Shown here piece by piece: positions 17,679 to 26,153 of a stretch of 64,000 nt of DNA. Position 1 is the first letter of the stretch. Each line of letters begins with the position of its first letter. The position numbers were made by a program, and so were the translations under genes. The notes under the pieces were generated by a model that saw only the letters and a list, made by a program, of their open reading frames with translations, searched no databases and was not told the origin of the DNA. The stretch spans positions 88,780-152,779 of the forward strand of contig CAYWIT010000004.1 in the NCBI GenBank assembly GCA_964458415.1, given 5' to 3'. Source of the DNA: CAYWIT01 sp964458415. GTDB taxonomy: Bacteria > Pseudomonadota > Alphaproteobacteria > Micavibrionales > UBA2020.

Positions 17679-19190
17679 ATGACCAAGCAACAAACTGCCG
17701 ATGTGGCCCACCAGACGACGGATTCCAATGCACTGATCGACGCCAAGATCGAGAATCTGAAACAGCTGGAAAGCCGGGGCGTCAACCCTTATCCGTATAA
17801 ATTCGAAGTGACCCACTACGCCGCCGGCCTGCATGAAAAATATGCCGGCCTGGCCACGGGAGAAGTGACGACAGACGTTGTCTCTGTAGCGGGGCGCATG
17901 ATGTCCAACCGCAATTCCGGCATGTTCATCGATCTGAAGGATACCACCGGCAAGATCCAGATTTTCAGTCACAAGGACCAGATCGCGCCGGAGCTGCGCG
18001 AGCAAATGGCCCATTACGATATCGGCGATATTATCGGCGTGACGGGCATTGTCCGCCGCACCCCGCGGGGCGAGCTGACCATCAATACGCAGAAAGCGGA
18101 AATGCTGTGCAAATCTGTGCGCCCCTTGCCGGAGAAATACCATGGCCTGCATGACGTCGAGCTGAAGTACCGCAAGCGCTATCTCGACTTGATCATGAAT
18201 GACGAAAGCCGCGCGACATTTCGCCAGCGGAGCCGGATTATTTCCTTTATCCGCAATCTTCTTGAATCCGAGGGATTTATGGAGGTGGAAACGCCGATGT
18301 TGCATCCGATTGCGGGCGGGGCCAATGCCAAGCCGTTTCTGACGCATCATAACGCGCTGGACATGCAGCTTTATCTGCGGATCGCGCCGGAACTCTATCT
18401 CAAGCGGCTGGTCGTCGGCGGCTTCGACCGCGTGTTCGAGATCAACCGCTGCTTCCGCAACGAAGGGATTTCGATCAAGCACAATCCGGAATTCACCTCG
18501 GTCGAGCTCTATCAGGCTTATGCCGATTATACCGATATGATGGCGCTGGCGGAACGTATTGTCGAAGGCGCCGTCAAGGCGACGCATAACGGGGAAACCA
18601 AAGTCAAATTCGGCGCGCATGAAATCGATTTCAAGGCGCCGTGGGCGCGCAAGTCCATGACACAGCTGGTGCAGGAAAAAACCGGCGTTGATTTCCTGAC
18701 GCTGACCGAAACGGGTGCTGCGGCGCTGGCCGCTGAAAAGCTGGGCGTGGCGATCAAGCCGGGATCGAACTGGGGCGAAATTGTCGAGGCGGTTTTTGCC
18801 GACAAGGTCGAATTCACGCTGATCCAGCCGGTGCATGTTACCGATCTGCCGAAGGATATCTCGCCGTTGGCGAAGGTCCATCGTGACAATCCGCTGCTGA
18901 CCGAGCGGTTTGAAAGCTATGTCAATGCTTGGGAAGTCGCCAATGCGTTCTCGGAGCTGACCAGTCCTTTCGACCAGCTTGACCGCTTTAAAAAGCAGAT
19001 GGAGGCGCGAGAGCAGGGGAACGAGGAAGCGCAGATGCTGGATGAGGATTTTGTTGAATCGCTGGAATACGGACTGCCGCCGACGGGCGGGCTGGGCATC
19101 GGCATTGACCGCATGGTCATGTTGCTCACGGATTCACAGAGTATCCGTGATGTTATTGCCTTTCCGACGTTGCGGCATCACCAGAAATAA
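17679..19190 (+). CDS. lysS: Lysine-tRNA ligase, class II
   Basis: This 503-residue class II aminoacyl-tRNA synthetase has an N-terminal OB-fold anticodon domain (about 60-180, with GRMMSNRNSGMFIDLKD). Motif 2 is FEINRCFRNEGISIKHNPEF near residue 255 and motif 3 GGLGIGIDRMVMLLTD is at the C-terminus. It attaches lysine to tRNA-Lys. Many alphaproteobacteria use the unrelated class I enzyme, so a class II enzyme here is somewhat informative about lineage. AAAAGAAG precedes the ATG. Confidence 0.96.
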   Translation: MTKQQTADVAHQTTDSNALIDAKIENLKQLESRGVNPYPYKFEVTHYAAGLHEKYAGLATGEVTTDVVSVAGRMMSNRNSGMFIDLKDTTGKIQIFSHKDQIAPELREQMAHYDIGDIIGVTGIVRRTPRGELTINTQKAEMLCKSVRPLPEKYHGLHDVELKYRKRYLDLIMNDESRATFRQRSRIISFIRNLLESEGFMEVETPMLHPIAGGANAKPFLTHHNALDMQLYLRIAPELYLKRLVVGGFDRVFEINRCFRNEGISIKHNPEFTSVELYQAYADYTDMMALAERIVEGAVKATHNGETKVKFGAHEIDFKAPWARKSMTQLVQEKTGVDFLTLTETGAAALAAEKLGVAIKPGSNWGEIVEAVFADKVEFTLIQPVHVTDLPKDISPLAKVHRDNPLLTERFESYVNAWEVANAFSELTSPFDQLDRFKKQMEAREQGNEEAQMLDEDFVESLEYGLPPTGGLGIGIDRMVMLLTDSQSIRDVIAFPTLRHHQK

Positions 19191-19193
19191 AAT

Positions 19194-19224
19194 TTAACTA
19201 TTCTTAAAGAATTTGCTGTATAAT
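19194..19224 (+). promoter_or_regulatory. Putative promoter with spacer dyad for the copper-efflux operon
   Basis: TATAAT (19219-19224) is preceded, with a 19-bp spacer, by TTAACT (19194-19199). The spacer holds a 13-bp dyad ATTCTT-A-AAGAAT (19200-19212). Long 19-20 bp spacers with a dyad are typical of MerR-family metal regulators, but the arms do not match the CueR consensus. The -10 lies only 6 bp before the first candidate ATG at 19231, so the message may be leaderless or translation may begin at 19237. Confidence 0.45.
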
Positions 19225-19230
19225 CGACCC

Positions 19231-19611
19231 ATGGTTATGTTCAAACGCATTATGGCTGTTTTCATCTGTCTGGGGCTGCTGCTGTCCGCCCCGGTTGCAC
19301 AGGCGCAGCCGGATTGCCCGATGATGCACCAGCAAGACAAAACCATGGACAAGACGATGGATCCCATGATGGATATGACCCATTGCAAGGAGATGTCGCA
19401 GGAAAATCACCAGCAGAAGAAAAATGGCTGTGATGATTTATTGTGCCAGATTCAGTGCAAGGCGGGAATATCCTCCGTTTCCATGGCACCGGTTCCGCAA
19501 AACCTGACGACCGTTTACGTTGCAGGCGCCGTTTATCACTTCTCCGATTTTGCGCTTCCTCCGCAATCCGCCGCCACCGCGCCGGATCGTCCGCCGAAAG
19601 CCCTGTCGTAA
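19231..19611 (+). CDS. Secreted Met/His/Cys-rich protein heading the copper-efflux operon
   Basis: This protein of about 126 residues has a clear signal peptide (FKRIMAVFICLGLLLSAPVAQAQ). A mature N-terminal part dense in Met, His, Cys and Asp follows: DCPMMHQQDK, a TMDKTMDPMMDMTHCKEM stretch, then NGCDDLLCQIQCKAG. These residues are typical soft-metal ligands, so periplasmic Cu(I)/Ag(I) binding is a fair inference. It is not CusF, which has an OB fold and different motifs; I cannot name the family. It lies 37 bp upstream of the CusC-like gene on the same strand. Start could be ATG 19231 or 19237; an upstream ATG-like start at 19213 would precede the -10. Confidence 0.75.
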   Translation: MVMFKRIMAVFICLGLLLSAPVAQAQPDCPMMHQQDKTMDKTMDPMMDMTHCKEMSQENHQQKKNGCDDLLCQIQCKAGISSVSMAPVPQNLTTVYVAGAVYHFSDFALPPQSAATAPDRPPKALS

Positions 19612-19648
19612 TCCAGTTTTGAACGGATTCTGACGACAGGAGATTTTT

Positions 19649-20833
19649 ATGCGTTATCATACAGCTTTTATACTGCTTGCCCTCGGGGCGGCTTCTCCGG
19701 CCTTTGCGCTGGAACCGGATACAAAGTGGCAGCAGGCCCTGCAAAGCCTTGCCAGCCATCCCGAGGTGACGGCCTCTCTTGACGCGGCTCGTGCGGCAAA
19801 GGAGTTTGCCGCCGGAGAGATGGGCCTGCCGGACCCGATGCTGTTCATTGAAAACCGCAATATCTCCGCGATGGATGAGGAAAAAATGCTGGGTTTCAGC
19901 CAGTCTGTTCCGGCTTTCGGGGCAAGGCGTGCTGCGGCGCAAAAATACAGGGAAAACACTGAAAAATCTGGATTGCTGGCAGGGTTTGCCCGCAGTGCGC
20001 TGGAAGCGCGATTGATAACGGCGCTGGCCCATCTGCAAAAAGTGTCTGCGCTGGAAAAGATCGCGCAGGAACAGAAAAAGCTGCTGGCTGTAGCGGCGAA
20101 GAGCGCCCGTGGCCGCGTGGCTGCCAATATCGGCGGCGTGGAGAATGTTTCGATGATCGGTGTGGCGGCTGCCGACATTGACTTGATGCTGGCGGATCTG
20201 GAAGAAGAGCGTCATGACCTGCAAAATATGCTGGAATATCTGACCGGTAGCACGATGGAAATAGAGCCTCCGGAAACCGTCAGGACGGAATGGGACGGGG
20301 ATATTCAAAAAACATGGCCGGTGATGATTGCGGCGGCGGAAAGGAAAATGACGGCGGCGGACGTGAGGATGCAGGAGGCTGCGTTTCGCCCGTCGTTCGA
20401 GCTGGGCGGCAGCATCAACCGCATGGACCGCGGGGAGAATTCAGGCACCCTGCGTCTGGGGCTCAGCGTACCGCTCTGGGCGGCGGGTAATCAGGCGCCC
20501 AGACTGCGCGGGGCGCAGGCCCTGTTGTCCGCCCGTTCCGGCGACGAGCAGAAAATGCAGCGCGAGATGCAGGAAAAGCTTGCGCATCTCCAGACGCAGA
20601 TTGATGTCAGTGTCAAAAAAGAGGTGCTGCTGAAAGAAAAAACAGCGGCGGCGGAAAAGACGGCTGCTGCCCGGAAAAGGGCCTATGCGGCGGGGGAATC
20701 AACCATGGGCGCGGTGGTCGAAGCCAAAGTATCCGCTCTGGACGCCAAAGCGGGTCTGGCGCGTGAACAGGCGCGTCAGACAGAGTTGATCGCCGCTTTT
20801 AATAGCTATATCGCGGGAGGGCGCCATGAATAA
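19649..20833 (+). CDS. TolC-family outer membrane efflux protein (CusC-like)
   Basis: This 394-residue protein has a signal peptide ending near SPAFA. Two long helical repeats follow (about 95-200 and 290-385), rich in Ala, Glu, Lys and Gln as in TolC-family outer membrane factors. The LPDPMLFIENRN and FSQSVPAFGARRAA segments are typical of heavy-metal OMFs. It should form the trimeric outer membrane channel of the tripartite pump. It lacks a lipobox, unlike E. coli CusC, and is shorter (394 against about 450). GACAGGAGATTTTT gives a good ribosome site. It overlaps the cusB-like start by 8 bp. Confidence 0.88.
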   Translation: MRYHTAFILLALGAASPAFALEPDTKWQQALQSLASHPEVTASLDAARAAKEFAAGEMGLPDPMLFIENRNISAMDEEKMLGFSQSVPAFGARRAAAQKYRENTEKSGLLAGFARSALEARLITALAHLQKVSALEKIAQEQKKLLAVAAKSARGRVAANIGGVENVSMIGVAAADIDLMLADLEEERHDLQNMLEYLTGSTMEIEPPETVRTEWDGDIQKTWPVMIAAAERKMTAADVRMQEAAFRPSFELGGSINRMDRGENSGTLRLGLSVPLWAAGNQAPRLRGAQALLSARSGDEQKMQREMQEKLAHLQTQIDVSVKKEVLLKEKTAAAEKTAAARKRAYAAGESTMGAVVEAKVSALDAKAGLAREQARQTELIAAFNSYIAGGRHE

Positions 20834-22046
20834 CAAATATGCCGTGTTACTGTTCATCTGCCTGCTGTTGTCAGCGGGAAGCGTTCGCGCCGGAGAGGTG
20901 GTGCAGGATGATTCCGGCCGCAAGGTGCTTTATTGGTATGATCCGATGGTGCCGGGCACGCGCTTTGATGCGCCCGGAAAATCCCCGTTCATGGATATGA
21001 TGCTGGTGCCGAAATACGCACAGGAGGAGGCGGAACAGGAAGCCGGCCAGAGCCCGATTATTTCCGTCACCGATGCCGATGTCCAGAAGATGGGTGTGCG
21101 CACGGAAAAGGCGCGGTTGACAAAAACCGAAAGCGCTTTGCGCGCCACGGGAACCGTGGTCGAGAATGAAAGAATGCGTTTTGTGGTCTCGAGCCAGGTG
21201 GAGGGGCGGATCGAGGATTTGAAGTTCAATGCTGTGGGAGATCCGGTGCAGAAGGGGCAGAGTTTATACAGCCTGTATAGTCCAGCGCTTTACGCCCTGC
21301 AGGCCGATTTTCTGGCGGCGCGCAAGGCGGGCATTACGGATCTGGCCGAGGCGGCGCAGCAGCGGCTGTTGTTTCTTGGTGTTGACAAGGCTGTCGTTGC
21401 GGGTATAGCCAAAAGCGGAAAACCGCTGGAAATCGTACCGTTTATGGCGCCTGCCAGCGGGATTCTGAACCGGCTGGAGGTGCGGAACGGGCAATATATC
21501 AAGGCCAATGACAAGGTGGCGGAAATACAGGATCTTGCAGTGATCTGGATCGAGGCAGCACTGCCGGAAGGGGATCTGCAAAATGTGCAGTCGGGGGATC
21601 ATGCGGAAATCTCCTTTGCCGGAGATCCCGTGCCCTATAACGCCGTTGTCGAATATATCTATCCAGCGCTGTCAGCAGAAACGCGCACCGGAAAGGTCAG
21701 GCTGGCGCTGGAGAACAAAGAAGGCCGCCTGCGCCCTGCTTCTTATGCGGCTGTTTCATTCGCGGCGCAAGGTACAGAGGTGCTGACGGTGCCTGCCTCT
21801 GCCATCCTGCGTTCTTCGCGCGGGGATCATGTATTGCTGTCGCTGGGTGGCGGAAAGTTTCAGACGCGTGCCGTGAAGACCGGAGGAACCCGTGCGGGGC
21901 GGACGGAAATCGCCGATGGGGTGAAAGAGGGGGAGACTGTCGTCGTTTCCGGTCAGTTCCTGATCGATTCCGAATCAAACCTGAATGAAGTGCTGGATCG
22001 GAAAACGCCGGATCAGATGGAGGGAGGCGCACATGCGGGACATTGA
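20826..22046 (+). CDS. cusB: Copper/silver efflux periplasmic adaptor (CusB-like)
   Basis: This 406-residue membrane fusion protein has a signal peptide (LLFICLLLSAGSVRA). A metal-binding N-terminus follows, YWYDPMVPGTRFDAPGKSPF followed by MDMMLVPKY, nearly the same as in E. coli CusB, where Met residues bind Cu(I)/Ag(I). Barrel-sandwich and beta-barrel domains follow (EGRIEDLKFNAVGDPVQKGQ, about 118-140; PASAILRSSRGDHVLL near 322). It links the inner membrane pump to the outer membrane channel and delivers metal to it. The stop overlaps the cusA start region by 14 bp. Confidence 0.92.
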   Translation: MNNKYAVLLFICLLLSAGSVRAGEVVQDDSGRKVLYWYDPMVPGTRFDAPGKSPFMDMMLVPKYAQEEAEQEAGQSPIISVTDADVQKMGVRTEKARLTKTESALRATGTVVENERMRFVVSSQVEGRIEDLKFNAVGDPVQKGQSLYSLYSPALYALQADFLAARKAGITDLAEAAQQRLLFLGVDKAVVAGIAKSGKPLEIVPFMAPASGILNRLEVRNGQYIKANDKVAEIQDLAVIWIEAALPEGDLQNVQSGDHAEISFAGDPVPYNAVVEYIYPALSAETRTGKVRLALENKEGRLRPASYAAVSFAAQGTEVLTVPASAILRSSRGDHVLLSLGGGKFQTRAVKTGGTRAGRTEIADGVKEGETVVVSGQFLIDSESNLNEVLDRKTPDQMEGGAHAGH

Positions 22047-25000
22047 TCCTTTTGCCACAACGCCGCCGGACCCGTCCACGGGCTTCGTGGCGCGGGTTAT
22101 TGACTGGTCCGTCCGCAATACGCTGCTGGTGTCAATCTTTGCCGTGTTGATCCTCGCAGGGGGGATTTTGTCGCTCCAGCGGATGCCGCTGGATGCGATC
22201 CCCGATCTTTCCGATACGCAGGTTATTGTCAGGACGGATTTTGCGGGACAGGCCCCGCAAATCATCGAAAATCTGGTTACCTATCCACTGTCGAGCGCCA
22301 TGCTTGGGCTGCCCCACGCCAAAACCGTGCGGGGTTATTCCATGTTCGGAGCATCTTTTGTTTATATTATTTTCAGGGAAGGGACCGATCTTTATTGGGC
22401 GCGTTCGCGCGTGCTGGAGGCGTTGTCGAAAATCCAGCCTTCCTTGCCGTCCGCGGCGCGGGTGGAAATCGGTCCCGATGCGACGGGGGTGGGCTGGATT
22501 TATCAGTATGCCCTGATCGATTCTTCCGGCCGGCAGGATCTGGCGCAATTGCGAACGCTGCAGGACTGGTTTCTGAAATTCGAGCTGGCCACGGTACCGG
22601 GGGTTTCCGAAGTCGCCAGCATTGGCGGTTTTGTCAAGGAATATCAGGTTCTGGCAGATCCGGTAAAGCTGCGCGCTTACGGGATAGCCCTGGCCGATGT
22701 GATCATGGCGCTGAAACAGTCAAGCCACGAGAGTGGCGGGCGTGTCATCACACAGGGGGAAACGGAATATATCGTGCGGGCAAAGGGCTATGTATCCGGC
22801 CTGGAGGATCTTGGAAAAATTTCCCTGCGGGCCGCGAACGGGACGCCGGTACTGCTTTCGGCGGTGGCAAGGATTATTGAAGGGCCGGAGCTGCGGCGCG
22901 GTGTGGCCGAGCTGAACGGCACGGGCGAAGCTGTCGGCGGAATTGTGATCATGCGTCCGGGGAGCAATGCGCTCAGCGTCATCCGCGCTTTGCGTGAAAA
23001 AATCGAGTCCCTGAAGCCGGGACTGCCCGCCGGAGTGGAAATCGTCCCGGTTTACGACCGTGCGCCGCTGATCGAAGGTGCGGTGGCTTATCTTTCGCGC
23101 AAGCTGCTCGAGGAAGCGGCCGTCGTCGCGCTGGTCTGTCTGGTGTTTCTTCTGCATGCCCGCTCCGCGCTGGTCGCCATTGTGACGCTGCCTCTGGGCG
23201 TCCTGGCGGCCTTTGTGATCATGAGCTGGCAGGGCATTACCGCGAATATCATGTCGCTGGGCGGGATTGCCATTGCCGTGGGTGCGATGGTGGACGCTTC
23301 CATCGTCATGGTGGAAAACTGTCATCGGCGGCTGGTGATGCTTGGCGGCGGCGCGTCTTCTGCGGCGCGGCGCGAAGCTTTGCTGACGGCGATGAAGGAA
23401 GTGGGCCCCGGGTTGTTTTTTTCCCTGCTGATTATCACGGTCTCTTTCCTGCCGGTCTTTGCGTTGACGGGACAATCCGGGCGGTTGTTCGCGCCACTGG
23501 CTTACACCAAAACCTATTCCATGGCTTTTGCCGCCCTGTTGTCGGTCACGCTGGTGCCGGTGCTGGTACTCTGGTTCGTGCGGGGAAAAATCAGGGCCGA
23601 GGAGGAAAATCCGCTGAACCGGTTGTTCATTTTCCTTTACAAGCCGGTGCTGTCGGCCGCCCTGAAACACAAGGCGCTGACGATGCTGGCGGCGGGGGCG
23701 CTGATGACCAGCGCCGTTTATCCGGCGATGCATACGGGCAACGAGTTTATGCCGGCACTTTACGAGGGGGGGCTGCTTTATATGCCGACGACACTGCCCG
23801 GTGTCTCGGTGACCAAGGCCAAGGAGATTCTGGCCGTGACCAACCGCGCCATCAAGGCGGTGCCGGAGGTGGATACCGTCTTTGGCAAGGCGGGGCAGGC
23901 GGAGACGGCGACAGATCCGGCGCCCGTGTCGATGATCGAGACCTGGATACAGCTGAAGCCGAAAGAGCAATGGCGCTCCGGCCTGACCATCGAAAAGCTG
24001 ACGGCGGAGCTTGATGCGGCGACAAAAATGCCGGGGCTGGTCAATTCGTGGGGCTATCCGATCAAAACGCGCATGGATATGGTGACAACGGGGATCCGCA
24101 CACCTGTCGGGATCAAGGTTTCCGGCGGCGATATTGAAGAGATCGGAAAAATTTCCGCCGCAGTGGAAAAAGTGGTGCGCGATATTCCGGGGACGCGCTC
24201 GGCTTTTGCGGACCGGGTGATCGGCGCGAAATATCTTGAAATCGTGCCGCGGCGCGAGGATCTGGCCCGTTACAACATTACCGTCGGCGCGATGCAGGAG
24301 GTAATCGCCTCGGCGCTGGGGGGCATGCGGCTGGCCGAATCCGTCGAAGGACGCGAGCGCTATGGCATTATGCTGCGGTATGACCGGCCCTTCCGTGAAT
24401 CAGCCGATGATGTCCTGGATATTCTCGTCTCTACGCCGCAGGGAGCGCAGATTCCGCTTGCGGCAGTGGCAGATATCAGGATCGCTTCCGGACCACCCAT
24501 GATCATTTCAGAAAACGCCAGACTGAATGGCTGGGTTTTTGTCGATGTTACGGGCCGCGATATCGGAAGCTATGTCGCGGCGGCGCGTAAAATCGTGGCG
24601 GAAAAAATCACGCTGCCAGCCGGTTATGCCATTGGCTGGTCCGGGCAGTTTGAACAGATGCAGGAGGCGCGGGAAAAATTGCGCATCGCCATCCCTGCCG
24701 CTCTTCTGATCATTTTCGTCCTGCTAGTCATGCATTTTGGCCGTCTTGACCGGACGTTGATGGTATTGCTCTCGATTCCGTTCGGGCTGGTCGGCGGCGT
24801 CTGGGCGGTTTATCTGGCGGAATATAATTTTTCCGTGGCGGTGGCGGTCGGGTTTATCGCGCTGGCGGGGATTGCCGTCGAGACCGTGGTGGTGATGCTG
24901 ATTTATCTGGATCAGCAAATCCGTCAACGCCCCCCCACGACAGAGGCAGAGCTGCGCGCGGATGTTATCAGCGGCGCTGTTTTGCGGGTGCGCCCCAAGC

Positions 25001-25236
25001 TGATGACGGTGACGGTGATCATCGCGGGTCTGCTGCCGGTATTCTTTACCGATGGTTTGGGGGCCGACGTTATGCGCCGCATCGCCTTGCCGATGGTGGG
25101 CGGGATGATCACGACGACGGTGTTGACCTTGATTCTGATTCCGGTTCTTTTCGAGCTTTATATCGGTTGGGGCCGGAGACGGGCAGGGCAGGGGCAGGAC
25201 CGGCAGAGACGGGACTTGCCCGGCAATGCCTTTTAA
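22033..25236 (+). CDS. cusA: Copper/silver RND efflux pump (CusA-like, HME family)
   Basis: This 1067-residue proton-driven inner membrane pump has twelve expected membrane spans in two blocks (the first span near residue 35, a block near 350-540, a second block near 885-1050). TM4 carries AVGAMVDASIVMVENCHRR with the proton-relay acidic residues. NEFMPALYEGGLLYMPTTLPG and MDMVTTGIRTPVGIKVSG keep the Met-rich path of CusA-type Cu(I)/Ag(I) pumps, which argues against a zinc-type CzcA. The ATG at 22033 follows GGAGGCGCAC; an in-frame start 48 bases earlier would sit inside cusB. No regulator (cueR, cusRS) is nearby. Confidence 0.93.
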   Translation: MRDIDPFATTPPDPSTGFVARVIDWSVRNTLLVSIFAVLILAGGILSLQRMPLDAIPDLSDTQVIVRTDFAGQAPQIIENLVTYPLSSAMLGLPHAKTVRGYSMFGASFVYIIFREGTDLYWARSRVLEALSKIQPSLPSAARVEIGPDATGVGWIYQYALIDSSGRQDLAQLRTLQDWFLKFELATVPGVSEVASIGGFVKEYQVLADPVKLRAYGIALADVIMALKQSSHESGGRVITQGETEYIVRAKGYVSGLEDLGKISLRAANGTPVLLSAVARIIEGPELRRGVAELNGTGEAVGGIVIMRPGSNALSVIRALREKIESLKPGLPAGVEIVPVYDRAPLIEGAVAYLSRKLLEEAAVVALVCLVFLLHARSALVAIVTLPLGVLAAFVIMSWQGITANIMSLGGIAIAVGAMVDASIVMVENCHRRLVMLGGGASSAARREALLTAMKEVGPGLFFSLLIITVSFLPVFALTGQSGRLFAPLAYTKTYSMAFAALLSVTLVPVLVLWFVRGKIRAEEENPLNRLFIFLYKPVLSAALKHKALTMLAAGALMTSAVYPAMHTGNEFMPALYEGGLLYMPTTLPGVSVTKAKEILAVTNRAIKAVPEVDTVFGKAGQAETATDPAPVSMIETWIQLKPKEQWRSGLTIEKLTAELDAATKMPGLVNSWGYPIKTRMDMVTTGIRTPVGIKVSGGDIEEIGKISAAVEKVVRDIPGTRSAFADRVIGAKYLEIVPRREDLARYNITVGAMQEVIASALGGMRLAESVEGRERYGIMLRYDRPFRESADDVLDILVSTPQGAQIPLAAVADIRIASGPPMIISENARLNGWVFVDVTGRDIGSYVAAARKIVAEKITLPAGYAIGWSGQFEQMQEAREKLRIAIPAALLIIFVLLVMHFGRLDRTLMVLLSIPFGLVGGVWAVYLAEYNFSVAVAVGFIALAGIAVETVVVMLIYLDQQIRQRPPTTEAELRADVISGAVLRVRPKLMTVTVIIAGLLPVFFTDGLGADVMRRIALPMVGGMITTTVLTLILIPVLFELYIGWGRRRAGQGQDRQRRDLPGNAF

Positions 25237-25465
25237 GGTGTTGATTTTATTTGCTAAAATAAACGGCAATTTGTTCTTTACTGCGGCGGAAGGCTGTTTT
25301 GGGGAAAAAGACGCAATTTCCTTGCTATTACGGGCAGAATCCGTGTACCTTCCGCTTCCATATAGAACCCGCTGACCGGATTTCCGTTCAGCTCGGGGTC
25401 TTGCGGCTGGTGGGCGAATGGTTCGGACATACAGCGGAGATCCGACGAAAACCAAGGGAAAAGAC
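25237..25465 (+). promoter_or_regulatory. rpsF leader region with a hairpin
   Basis: This 229-bp gap between cusA and rpsF holds no convincing gene. It contains a hairpin, GCTGACCGG (25371-25379) with CCGTTCAGC (25384-25392), which has one mismatch and an ATTT loop, about 75 bases before the rpsF start. No T-run follows, so it is not a cusA terminator. S6:S18 autoregulatory leader RNAs are known upstream of rpsF in other bacteria; I cannot verify that motif here. Confidence 0.35.
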
Positions 25466-25831
25466 ATGCCTCTTTATGAAACCGTGTTTATTGCACGGCA
25501 GGATATTTCCGCAAAACAGGCGGAAGACCATGCCGCGGCCTTCGTTAAGATTGTGAATGACAATGGCGGCGAAGTAAAAAAAACAGAAAGCTGGGGTCTG
25601 CGCACGCTCGCTTACCGCATTCGTAAAAACAAAAAAGGTCATTATACGCTGATCCATTCCGATGCGCCGTTCAAGGCGATCGCGGAAATGGAGCGTAACA
25701 TGAAGCTGAATGAAGACGTTCTGCGTTTCATGACTGTCCGTATTGACGCATTGCCGGAAGGGCCTTCGGCCATTCTCAAGCATTCCGATGAAGGTGATCG
25801 TCCATCTTATAATGAAGAGGCAGGTGAATAA
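25466..25831 (+). CDS. rpsF: 30S ribosomal protein S6
   Basis: This 121-residue S6 begins MPLYETVFIARQDIS and contains ESWGLRTLAYRIRKNKKGHY, the conserved core, and FKAIAEMERNMKLNEDVLRFM. It binds S18 and 16S rRNA in the platform of the small subunit. The ATG at 25466 is chosen over one 48 bases upstream because it gives the exact family N-terminus after AAGGGAAAAGAC. The stop and the rpsR start share the sequence TAATG, so the pair is probably translationally coupled. Confidence 0.96.
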   Translation: MPLYETVFIARQDISAKQAEDHAAAFVKIVNDNGGEVKKTESWGLRTLAYRIRKNKKGHYTLIHSDAPFKAIAEMERNMKLNEDVLRFMTVRIDALPEGPSAILKHSDEGDRPSYNEEAGE

Positions 25832-26139
25832 TGGCATTCCAGAAAAAAACATTCGACAGAAAACCATCCGGCGAAGGCCGCCCGGCGGGTCCTGGCGGTG
25901 CCGGTGGTCCCGGTGGTCGCCGTCCGTTCTTCAAACGCCGCAAGACCTGTCCGTTCAAGAGCCCGCATGCGCCCGCGATCGACTATAAGGATCCGAAGCT
26001 GCTGGGACGTTACATTTCCGAGCGCGGCAAGATCGTGCCGTCACGGATCACTGCCGTATCGCAAAAAGCGCAACGCAAGCTCGCACGTGAAATCAAACGC
26101 GCCCGCTTTCTTGCCCTGCTGCCCTATGTTGCGAAGTAA
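25831..26139 (+). CDS. rpsR: 30S ribosomal protein S18
   Basis: This 102-residue S18 has the core from KRRKTCPFKSP through YKDPKLLGRYISERGKIVPSRITAVS to the C-terminal KLAREIKRARFLALLPYV. It pairs with S6 on the ribosome platform. The first 35 residues are a Gly/Pro/Arg-rich extension (RPAGPGGAGGPGGRRPFFK), so the protein is longer than the usual 75-80. Such extensions occur in several alphaproteobacteria. It sits between rpsF and rplI, the standard operon order. Confidence 0.95.
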   Translation: MAFQKKTFDRKPSGEGRPAGPGGAGGPGGRRPFFKRRKTCPFKSPHAPAIDYKDPKLLGRYISERGKIVPSRITAVSQKAQRKLAREIKRARFLALLPYVAK

Positions 26140-26153
26140 GGAAGGAAAATATC

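Noticed and set aside
17247..18881. 544-residue open frame on the minus strand opposite lysS
   Set aside because: Shadow of lysS and the GNAT gene, both with full family motifs on the plus strand.
22720..23970. 416-residue open frame opposite cusA
   Set aside because: Arg/His/Gln-rich antisense frame without motifs; cusA is clear on the other strand.
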